The position numbers and the translations under genes were made by a program. Shown piece by piece: positions 22,655 to 34,307 of a stretch of DNA of 64,000 bases. This DNA is from Carallia brachiata (lineage: Eukaryota; Streptophyta; Magnoliopsida; Malpighiales; Rhizophoraceae). The notes beneath the pieces are model-generated. The model was not told the DNA's origin. It worked only from the letters and a program-made list of their open reading frames with translations, and searched no databases. Position 1 is the first letter of the stretch. Every line of letters begins with the position of its first letter. The DNA is taken from the NCBI GenBank assembly GCA_021464245.1, contig JADCRB010000061.1, positions 244,202-308,201 of the forward strand, read 5' to 3'.

Positions 22655-22850
22655 AGAAATCTTAACAACAGTCACTTTTACTTTCTTTTTACAGTTTGTT
22701 GTACTTACGTGGCAATTGTTGATTAGTTGTCAAAAAGTTGAATGTCAAAAATATTACAGAAATGCCATTAAAAAATGTTGATATGTTAATTTGTGATTGA
22801 TGTCTGTAAAAGAAGATAAAAAGTGACTGTCCGTAATAAATTTTTTTTTT
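22655..22850. mobile_element. MITE-like element with ~30-bp terminal inverted repeats
   Basis: The left end reads AACAGTCACTTTTACTTTC followed by TTTTTACAG. The right end is CTGTAAAAGAAGATAAAAAG followed by TGACTGTCCG, which is the inverted complement with few mismatches. Near-identical T-rich words (TTTTTTTTATTTTTTA) flank both sides and may be a target duplication or chance poly-T. The equivalent site upstream of copy 1 (about 6945-6960) lacks it. At about 190 bp with no coding sequence, it fits a non-autonomous DNA transposon. Confidence 0.65.
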
Positions 22851-24098
22851 ATTTTTTAACTTTTACTGTTAGAATGTTTTCTACTTTTAGAGAAATCTTA
22901 AACGTTTTTCATGGTATTTGAAGAAGACCAAGAAGAATGAAGCACCATCATCAATGCTTTTTCTTTTTTCGTTTCCTTTAATTGTTCGCAAGAAATTGTT
23001 GTGCTTTTTTTTTTGGTTTTAATTTAACTTGTATCTTGTATATTTGGGGCTCTTTTTGGTAACGAAGATCTCCGAAGGAGGTCATGCAAATATGGAATGG
23101 ATTAATATTAGAGGAATAAAGCGAGTAAAATTAGGGATTAACTGAAAATATTTCAAGAATTACGGATTGATTGGGGTTGTTAACTTCACAGTTTATCGTT
23201 GCCTTTTCACTTGGTCCATCTGAATTAACGGCCAAAAATCTATCGGCCAGGTTGGTTCATCTCACATGGGCACATTATTTGTTTCTGTTAGACTACCGGT
23301 ACAATTAATTAAGGGTATTTATGATTTAATTAACTAAATTGAACTCTCACAACTGTTTCAAATTAAAATTTTTGATTATATAAAATTAAAAATTATTTTC
23401 AAACTAAAAATTTGATTAATTAAAAACTTTGATTCATTTTCGATTAACTGTTCAGTTAACTGAATTTATAACAAACAAAATCTAAAATTATAATCTAAAA
23501 GTAAAAAAAATATATATCAAAAAAAATATTATATATATATATATTTTAATAAAATTATATAACTATAATTATATATAAAAAAATAAATAAACAATTATTT
23601 AAAATATAATAATAATTTTATTAACATTTATTTATTAACAATTATTATATTAATAATATTTTTTATTATTAGAAAAAATAATATTTATATAATAACATTC
23701 CGATTCAGTTCGATTAATTAAGATTTTTTAATATTAAAAATTAAAATTGAATGAAAAATTTTAATTTTTATTCAATTTTAATTTAATTAATTAAAATTTT
23801 ATAATTATTTAAAATTTTTGATTTTTGTAAACACTTGCAATTAGTAGAACCAAAAGGTCGGGCGGGAAACAGTGTGACCCGATACGTAGACTGTTATTTT
23901 CCAAAAGCATGTTCATTTATCATCATCATCATCATTATTCGTTGGTTAGGTCGCCGACGTGGCACCTAATCCGGATTATATATTGCATTTGACTGTCTGT
24001 ATCTCCCCGCAGGCAGAGCTGCAGAACACTCCATTTTGCCAATTTCTGCTTATTAATCAGTGCACGAAACAGTCTGGTTTTGTGAAGCAGATCGAAGA

Positions 24099-27000
24099 AT
24101 GGAGGCAACAGGAAGAAGAAAAGGCAGAGGACGATTTGTAGTGCTGCTACTGCTGACAGTGATGATTAACGTTTCAATCGTGCGGGCCAACTTCTTCGAG
24201 CCGTTCAACGTCAGCTATGACCACAGGGCTCTGATCATCGACGGCCGCCGTCGCATGCTCATCTCCGGCGGAATCCACTACCCTCGCGCCACTCCCGAGG
24301 TGATTCAGACCAAATCTGGATCTCCGTTACTTTTGCGTGTTAAGCTTAATCGAACTACTACAATTTTTGTTTTTCTTCGTGAAATGTGTTTTTCAATTCC
24401 TTTTTTCTTTGAAAAAAAATGGAGTGAAGTGCCGATGGTTTTCGTTGACTTTAAATGCTTGGATCGAAGATATTATAACCTCATAAATCTTTTACTCGCT
24501 GGTGATATCTTATTAGAGAGCTTGAGAATTTTGGTGAATTTAAATCGTTGCTTTGATTTGATGTACTCGGAAGCCAATAAAATTAGAGGGATTACGGCGT
24601 GTTGGCAGCATTATAGTGTTAGTTTGCGTAGGCCTACGACAACCTGATTTGTATTGTGTTAGTCTAATTGTGTGAACGTATTGTAGTCCATAATTCATTT
24701 CTTTCCTATTATTTTCCTTCTATGTTTTGCCGTTTGTTTTGGTTAATTTGATCGTTTGAGCTCACATCTATTCTTGTAAGATAAGATGTGGCCCGATCTG
24801 ATTGCGAAGAGCAAGGAGGGTGGGGTAGACATGATTCAAACTTATGTATTTTGGAATGGACATGAACCAGCAAGAGGACAGGTGCAGTAGGTTTTTTGCT
24901 CAGCAGCTTGGTGATAATAGTTCTGTTGTACAATTTGTGAGATTATTTTTTGTACTAAAACATTTAAACTTTTTGTCCATTCTTGTGCAGTACAATTTTG
25001 AAGGGAGATTTGACCTTGTCAAGTTTGTGAAGATCGTGGCTGCTAATGGACTCTATCTGCATCTCCGCATAGGTCCTTATGTTTGCGCTGAGTGGAATTT
25101 TGGGTCTCTACTCTTTTCCCTTTTAATTGAGTGTTTCTGCTTGTTCATAATTTTTACAAGTGTGATTTCCCTTTTTCTCTTTACTGTATTGTATCATTTG
25201 TATGATTTATACGTACCTCTGTTTTAGTGCATTCATTTTTTCTTTTTGGCATGCACTTACCAAGTTAATGAGAAACAAAAGGAAAAGTATTATAAATCCT
25301 TGTGTTAATTTGGAATCATAGTAGCAATATTTCTTGTAATTAACAACTCGAGTGGAAATATGATAGTACCCCTAGATCGGTTAACATTTCTGAAGGATAC
25401 AAAGTTATCTTTTGAATTGTCTTCTAAATTTGTCCTACAATACTGCAGGGGCTTTCCTGTTTGGTTGCGTGATATTCCTGGCATTGAATTTCGGACAGAC
25501 AATTCTCCTTTTAAGGTGCAATGGGCCTATAACATTTCACTTGCAAATTTGAGTTGTTTGTTTTGTAATTGTGTGACATATTGTGGTTCTTGAAGACTAT
25601 TCTTTGCATATTGGACCCAAGGTGTACATAGGATAAATTTTTTGATATTGACAAATTTGCTCATATTGCCTTTTGTTTGCAAATTTATACATTTAGAACT
25701 AGGTGATCCTGGGACGGGCTTCATTTTTCTCCTGCATTGTCCTTTGCTTTCTTGGCCATTGTGTGGGCATTGTGCAGTTACCCATGCATCTCTTGGAATG
25801 GACGACAATGGTGTTCTGAATCATGAATTGCAACACCGAGTCATTTTTATCTATGTCTCACCAACCCGCTTCCGCTACCTCTCCCTATCAATTGTCATCC
25901 ATTGGGGCATTTAATTTTGTGCCAATCTTTCATTTATACAGGTTTTCATTTTTTCTTTGGCCGGGGGTTGTAGTTGAGAAAGAAAATTTTGTTATTGTTT
26001 TTTTATTTTTCCCTGGAAATTATTCCCATGAAACTGAACAGTTTATGTTTTTGTCCCTTTTTTCGCCGCTGGGGGGGGGGAGTGGAGATGCATAATTGCC
26101 TCACACTAGACGCAGTCAGCACAATTCAATGATCTTAGAGTCACAAAAACAATTTCTTTTTATTTTCAGGCGGAGATGCAGCGCTTTGTTAAAAAGATAG
26201 TTGATCTGATGAGAGAGGAAATGCTGTTCTCCTGGCAAGGTGGTCCAATCATCATGTTGCAGGTTGTTTGACAATTTGTTTACACTGTGTGCATAATGCG
26301 AATAAGGAGATTGCTGTTTTATTCAAGTTATTATTTTGATCTTATGTCCACATAGTGATACAAAACTTTGGGAGGTGAAAGCAGAATCACATTCTCATTC
26401 TGCTTGATTCCAACATTCCTTGCATGATATAACATTAAATGTTGCATGGGGATATGAAGAAATGCCAAAATGTGAATGGCTCATTCTATCCTCCACGTGT
26501 TATCATTTTCATGTACGTGGAAATCTCGTGACATAAGTAGAGGCACAAGTTAGAAACAGGTCTTTCCATCCTAAAGGGATCTTGGGAAAATGTTGAACCA
26601 ACAGAAGAGTCTGGGGCTTTTAGGCACCAATGCCAACTCCTTTTTTCCACTGATGCTGTGCATATTGTAACTAAAAATGCCCTAAGAGCAAAATAATTTT
26701 GACAGATTGAAAATGAGTATGGAAACATTGAGCACTCATTTGGCCAAGGAGGGAAGGAATATGTTAAGTGGGCTGCTCGGATGGCTCATGGGCTTGGTGC
26801 TGGAGTCCCATGGGTAATGTGCAGCAGACTGATGCTCCAGAAGACATTGTAAGATCTTCATCTTCTGTAGCTGCATGGTATTTTTTCAAGCAATTGCTTT
26901 TGTACATAAAATTTATCTTAAATTCTTAGTGCTAAAAAAGCAGCTTGATAAGATGGAAAATTTTTCTTTCAAAACATTTTTAGTATATGTGATATTTTGG

Positions 27001-30000
27001 ATTCTTAATTTCAATTTTTATATTTTGCCTGTGTGACAGATAGATTCCTGCAATGCATATTACTGTGATGGTTTCAAGCCAAACTCCAAGAAGAAACCAA
27101 TATTTTGGACAGAGGATTGGGATGGATGGTATGGCTATTGCTAATGGTTTACAGGTTATTCTTGTTTCTTCTTTTGAATTGACTTTAGCTAAAAAAAATT
27201 TAGATTTATTCTTGTTTTAGGTAGTTTTAAGGTTATGATACAACATAATTGTAGTTCCATAGATCAGTACCTTGGAAAATGAGGGGCTGAAAGGGGCTGA
27301 CATCGCAGGGAAGTGCATCTCCATCTTCTATAATGACTTATGATACTGTATAACTGTGCTTACAACTTCAGATCCTGTCAGAAAAATTCTACAGAATCTT
27401 AAGAAGAAAATGTTGAATTCTTACTGCTGCATACCTGCAGCCTTGGGGTCGGGTCACCGTTGTTTGAGCTTGGGGCCCCAAAGATTGTGGTCTTTATGAC
27501 AAGGAGCCAACTCTGATGGTGATCATGATGGCCAACCATTAACCTACTATTTTTGGCAGGGGTGGCTCCTTGAATGTGTGCATACAACTTGTCTGTTACT
27601 TACTACTTGATGATATCTCTCAACACGATTAGTCTACTATCTCTTTGCTCTCTAAGCTTGTTGGCAATACTTGTGGTTTAATCTTTTGTAGTTCAAATAA
27701 ATTTTTTATTCCTTTGAGGCATGTTGAAGCTGTGCATGCGTGGGTTCCATATAAATACAATTTTAAAGATATTGCATTTTATATATGTTTTGGTTTCCCA
27801 TGCTTGTATGCCAGTCTATGTTGCCTTCAGTTCTTGAACCTAATCCCTGAATTTTGATTTGACTTTTTGAAGGTACGCAACCTGGGGAGGAAGGTTGCCC
27901 CATAGGCCTGTTGAAGACCTTGCCTTTGCAGTTGCACGGTTTTTTCAACGTGGGGGGAGCTTCCAGAATTATTACATGGTATTGTTGATGACCATACTGT
28001 CATAGCAAAGTACATATCCTCAGATTTCATCGCTACAAATCAACTGTCACTAGAAAATAGTTTGTTGGCACTGTGGGTTGGATAAATTAACTGTTAGTTT
28101 TGTTTCTTGAACTGGAATGTTTCTTTTAAAAGCTATTTGATCCTTGTCGGTTTTGTTTTTCAGAGGTGAAACCTTTTATGTAGGGAATAAACTAAATCCA
28201 TCATGGACACTGTATTTAACATAACTGTGGCCAAATGCTTCTTCTCTGCAATAAATTAAGACAAACTATTCAACAGTGAGTGATGCTGTTCACTGTATAG
28301 ACATCTGGGAAGGCTGTGTATAATCTAGGGAACTTTTTAACTGGGGCTGTAAAATAAAAAAAAAATATATAAGCAGCTACTGACTGCCAATAATTGCTTT
28401 TCTGATGTATTGTTATGCCAAACCGATTCTGTCATCAGATTGGTGTGCAAATGGTCATGCTTTGACAAGCCTGCTGTTTGGTTGCAGTATTTTGGAGGAA
28501 CAAACTTTGGGCGGACTTCAGGGGGCCCATTCTACATAACAAGCTATGACTATGATGCTCCACTCGATGAATATGGTAGGTTTCTGGATCTTCCAATTGT
28601 TCAGCTAAAAAATAATCTTAACTTTTCAGCATATCTAGCTTGCTCTTGATTGGAGTGAATGTGTTCAACTACTATAATCACTTTCTCATTGAGCCACAGT
28701 GATGAACTATCTTTTTTGTTTCTTTCTTTGGAATTAACTATTCAGGCCTCCTGAGTGAGCCTAAATGGGGGCATTTAAAAGATCTGCATGCAGCGATTAA
28801 GCTTTGTGAACCAGCTCTAATTGCTGCAGATTCACCTCGGTACATCAAGTTGGGATCAAAACAGGAGGTGTGGCCTTATTTACTTAATTTTGTGGTACAT
28901 AACACTTTTTAGGGTCATCAAATCTGTAACTCGTCGATTTCAGCTTGTAGCCATGGACATGACAACCAAAAGGCTTATCCTTCTTACAGGCGTGTGCATC
29001 TTTCACAGTGCATGAGCATGCATATTAAAAGTGAGGATTGTCTTAAGGACATGCACAATCAATGAAATGTGAAGACAAAATTATGGCCATCTTTTTAAGT
29101 GGAATGTGAGGTGAATTTTTTGAGATTCCTGAATTTTCCTGTTGGCTGAGGAACATATAATTAAATGTCATTTAAGTGTAAGATGTTAAATGTTAACTAA
29201 TAGAATTGTACCAATTTTTGTACAATATATTTCGATGCTTGAAGCGTGTCGATCAATATTGCTGCATTCTGAAGCTTTTATTGTTTGGGAATAGAGGAAA
29301 CTTCGCCGATTTTCTCCCCTTACAGTTGATTTGTAGCCAACTATCCTTGCATTCCTCATGAGGCAACTTTTTATACTTTGTTCTGAACTACATGTTAAAG
29401 CTGTATTCTCTGCTTTGCTATTCACTATTTTCAGGCTCATGTGTATGAAGCAAATATTCAAATTAAAGGTTTAAACTCAACTCACTATGTAAACCAAAGG
29501 TGTTCTGCATTTCTTGCAAATATTGATGAACATAGGGCAGCAACTGTGAATTTCCGTGGTGATTCATATACTTTACCTCCATGGTCTGTGAGTATCCTTC
29601 CAGACTGCAAGAACACAGTGTTCAACACTGCCAAGGTTTGTGTCTAATATTTAGGCCATTGTTAATAATTTCACCACTTGATCAAGTCTCTTTAGAATAT
29701 ATGGAAGCCCTGATTTGATTCTTTATGTGGAGATTATAAATATGATGCACATAATCTCTCCTTGGTTTTCTCACTATAATGAGATTAGAAGTTTATTCTT
29801 TTTACATGAGGCCCATTGGTTCTTCTAATTCTTTTGCTTGTACATTTTTTTTCTTTAAATCTTTGAAATAAAAATGCAGGTTGCAGCACAAACATCCGTG
29901 AAAGCTGTCAAGAGTCAGTTCTCAGATATTACTTTACTCAAGCTGGCCCCGAATGGAGGTTCCTATAGGTCGATGTCTTGGGTGACCATTAAAGAGCCAA

Positions 30001-33000
30001 TAAGTGTTTGGAGTGAGGATAATTTTACCATTAAAGGCATATTGGAGCATTTGAATGTGACGAAGGATCGCTCTGACTACCTGTGGTATTTTACCAGGTA
30101 CATGGTTGTTTCATATTGTTTTTGGCTGCACATGAAAAGTGGCCTTATATGATGTGGCCCACATTACTTCAAAACCATGGCTGATTGCTTTCATGTTAAG
30201 CTGTTGAATTGCCATTTTTGCTTGGTTAATTTTATTTAATTGGTGTTGTTCTACCCATTCTCCCTTTATTCCCTGCTCCCAAGTTTGTATTGCCATCTTG
30301 TCCTTTGCATTGCAACATTTTGCCACCATCACTTGTAATTCCATCAAGTTGCATGAGGAAGAAAAGGTGAGAATTTTCCCTAGAAATCCCCCCCCCCCGG
30401 GTCCAATAGTAACATTAGAAAAACCGTAGAGAGAGATAGACTTCTGGCAAGAGAAGCTCATGGTTTCAAGATGAGCAAAAGTTCCCAATGATGGGTTAAG
30501 TACCATAGGAGAAAGAAGATGATGAGCTTAAGACATTATGTTGACAACGTATAGCATAAAGCACTTAAGGTTATCGTGCGTATGATTTGGCAAATGGGTT
30601 GTACTTGGGTTCACTAAGACAGGTTAAGAGGGATAATCCTCTTAGTGCCCCACTTCTAGCAAACTTGGCTAAAACTCTCTAGATTATTTTCCTTGACTTG
30701 GAAATTCTAAAATCTTTTGAACATTATAATTAGGCACGAGAACTTCCATAATTACGGTTGAGAAAATATTAATCATCTATTGATGGAAATTGTGAAGTTT
30801 GGCCTAAAGGTCTAGAACAATTTTAAAAAGTCAATCCATCAAAAAAAATGCTGACATATTATGAATGATTTTGTGGAATCTAGGATGACCTCATGCTCCA
30901 CTGGACTATTCTTTCCAGAAATTGGCTCTTTGAATTTCTTTTTGACTTGAACATATAAGAGACCAGCATGGGGATCTTTTACTTTGTTGTGTTTAAATCT
31001 TTGAGTTGACTTTTGCAACTTGAGTTTGCACAAGCTGCTTTCCATGTGTTATAAAATTTGCTGAAAGGCTGTAATCGCCTTGAAGTTCGAACTGTGTTCT
31101 TCTTCATCTTTTGAGGAGCATGGAGTATATGGATGGTCTTTTGGCTTTTGTACTATTGGGGCATTTTTGGAAAGTGGAAAATGAACTATAGTACTAAAGT
31201 TTTAGGTTGATCTTGCCTTGTCATGCCTGTGGAATAGTGGAAGCCCCCTTGCTAAAGTTATCCCCTTCAATGCACGTAATGGAACAGAAGCCACGCAATT
31301 GTACTTGTGAATAATGTAATAATGCAATGTAGCACTTCAAATCACTGTTCTTCCAGGAACTTCTAATGAATGGCTAATAACACATATCTTGCTTCTTCTT
31401 TTTTTTCCTTATTTTTGGCCTCAAAGCTAATGGAATTTTCGTTAGTGCCATGAATTTTGATGCTTGACCTTCAATAATTGGATCTCTTAATTGATATACC
31501 TTGATCTTGTGATCATTTTTTTAACTTTCATCGTAGATAACTAATTAATCCCGCTAAATGCACTTCTGGGAAACAGAATATATGTTTCTGATGAAGACAT
31601 TGCATTTTGGAAGGAAACTAAAGTTAGCCCTGCAGTTAACATAGATAGTATGCGCGACGTGCTACGAGTTTTCATCAATGGCCAGCATATAGGTAATTCC
31701 TCTTTCTATATGATCTAAGAAACAAATGTTCGTTTGCATTAATTTATTTTGTTATAGTTTAATATGTGGTCCATTCTTGGGCCTCACCTAATAGTTTATG
31801 CTTTGAGTCGGACTGGTTTCTTGACATTCTCATCTCCTCGTGTTAGTCTTTTCTTTCTTCATTCCCCTTCTTTTTTTCTCTTTGCATTTTTCTTTTTTTT
31901 AAATTTTTTCTCTGGCTGTATGTTCATCTGGGTGCTGAAGCCTGAAACTCAGCTTAATAATGGCTTCACATAGAGAAATGTAATGCACTGGTGTAGATGC
32001 TGCGCATCCTAATTCTACTAACCAGGAAAGTATTGCTAGAACATTTGAAACACAGGAAGATTGGATTACCTGTCACAGCACTGTTCCCAACTGATCAATC
32101 TCAAATTTATGAATGTTATAGATTATACAGAGTGTATACTGTGCTGTAGGGGAAGGGAGGAAATTAATTTACACGTACATTTATATAAAAATGTTTGTCT
32201 GTTTCCTTGGAAGTTGCAGCGCATTTTTGTGAAAGCCTGTGCATTATTCCCAGGATGATAAAACGATTTTACTTTATTTAAGGAGTGAATGATGCCAGGT
32301 TGTGAGATGGCTTTGATAATGTATGCCATATTGGTAATGACTTCTTCACATCTGTTTATGGTAGAAATTACTTCTAAATATATAATGCGGCAGCTTTCGT
32401 GTGAATTGAATATGCATTTGTTCCACAAAATATTCATATTTCCCTGCTGTGGCAATATTAGTAATTTTCTCTTGTGATATTATCATTTTTATTGGAATAA
32501 AAATTATATACCTTTTATATTGCCTGTTCTCTTTAATGTTTTCAATATCTTGGAAACCTGTAAGTTTTATGTTGCCATGCCTTTGGAAATCAAGGCAGCG
32601 TGATTGGCCACTGGGTCAAGGTGGTGCAGCAAGTTCAGTTTCGGAGAGGATACAATGATTTCATGCTGTTGACTCAAACTGTGGGCTTGCAGGTTAAATT
32701 TTATGTCCAACTTATCTTTATCTCTTTTTCGCTAGTGGTGGAGTAGATTCATGCTTGAAGATTTTGTTTAGCATATTGGTCAAATCTGTCATTTTTCTGG
32801 TAAACTTGGTGCCAACGTTTATGGATGGTTAAATAAAACTTCGTAGGGGAGGAGAAGGGAATTAGACCTGTCTTGAGCATAAAATTATTATTAATTGTTG
32901 CCCTCCCAAGAATCCAAGGCAATTAAACCTTAGAGAAGAAAATTTTGTTGCACCATTCACTCCTCTAATCTTCTTGCCTGATCCTTCTCTGTCATGTCCC

Positions 33001-34230
33001 CATCAATGTTTCAACGTTTAAGATGTGAATATTTTCTTTAATTTCTTCCTGCTTAATTTCTGGACATCTCTCTCTGTTTGTTGTTTTTTTTTTTATTGTT
33101 TTTGTTTTCAGTAGATGTCTTTTACATGGTTTTTTTAAACTTTTTAACATATAACTGGAATATTTTGAAGTTAAAACTGTGGAAAGTACAGAAGTTTGTT
33201 TTTCCATATTACTATTAGTAACAGTCAGCAATTTCATTATCTATATTATATTTCATTCTGAGGATATCTATCTAATAAGCCTTGTAATTCAACATGCAGT
33301 GTTTCATATGGAACCTAAGCCACTTGCGCAAATCTCAAATAAAGTACCACTGCTGGATGTTAATCTTTCTATTATGCTACTAATGATATGCATTTGAGCG
33401 CTTTTAAGCTTTATTCTGCATGATTTGGTTCTGAATTCATGCATTTAATATTCTATGGAATGGGCGATGTATTGGTTGCAATTTATTTCCTTAAGCTACT
33501 TTTACTGCACTACGTATCCTATTAGTCATTGTTTTCCCTGTAAACTTGCATAGTTTTTTGTGATAGTATGCATCTGAGGAAACTCTGGTTCCATAAATTA
33601 TTCATGTATGTTCAAAATTGATGATGCAGAACTATGGTGCCTTTTTGGAGAGGGATGGAGCAGGGATTAGAGGCCAGGCTAGGCTTACTGGTTTTAAAAA
33701 TGGGGATATTGACCTTGCAGACCTAATGTGGACCTACCAGGTTTTTTCTTGAACACTATCGCGGCTGGATTGATACCTTTCATTTTGTTTGCTATGCAGA
33801 AGTTTGGAGTCAGTCCTCTTTTTTCTTGTTCTTTTGTTTGTTTTCCTAATATGCTTTGTCATAAACTCGGTTGTTAAACTACTAGAGACATTGATTGGAC
33901 CCTGGAACTTGTCTGAAACTTTGCCCATGCATTTAGTTATGACGTATGAGCACAGATTTATTCATTCTTCAGTGTCAGAACATGCATCATCTCTAAATGC
34001 CAGAACAGTTTAGGTGCAAAGTATATAAATTCAGAAATTCAATCTCTACTTTCTCATTGATGTTGAGAAAAGATAGAAATGTTGACCTGAATGCTGCATA
34101 TCGATTCCAATTGAAAAGGTGGGTTTGGAATTAAAATTATGGCGTAGAAAATTATTGCTATTCTGCAGAGTTCTTCATCTTTGTATTATATGCCTGTGAG
34201 CACAGGTTGTATCCAGGCTACCCATGAGAG

Positions 34231-34307
<77 letters not shown>

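Larger units (their letters stand above)
20972..24098. other. Intergenic region between the two BGAL9 copies
   Basis: The first 700 bp are the 3' flank of copy 1, matching 36676-37450 after copy 2. The unit A/B junction follows at about 21710, then the upstream region of copy 2. This contains two related 60-bp words starting AATGACTCC and AATGACGCC (21887 and 22225), a TATA box (22302) and a MITE-like insertion (about 22655-22850). A very AT-rich stretch runs from about 23320 to 23830. I see no conserved coding exon. Confidence 0.6.

Noticed and set aside
22341..22655. 104-codon plus-strand frame after the TATA box of BGAL9 copy 2
   Set aside because: It is a translation of T-rich leader sequence. 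The equivalent frame upstream of copy 1 is interrupted, so it is not conserved as protein.
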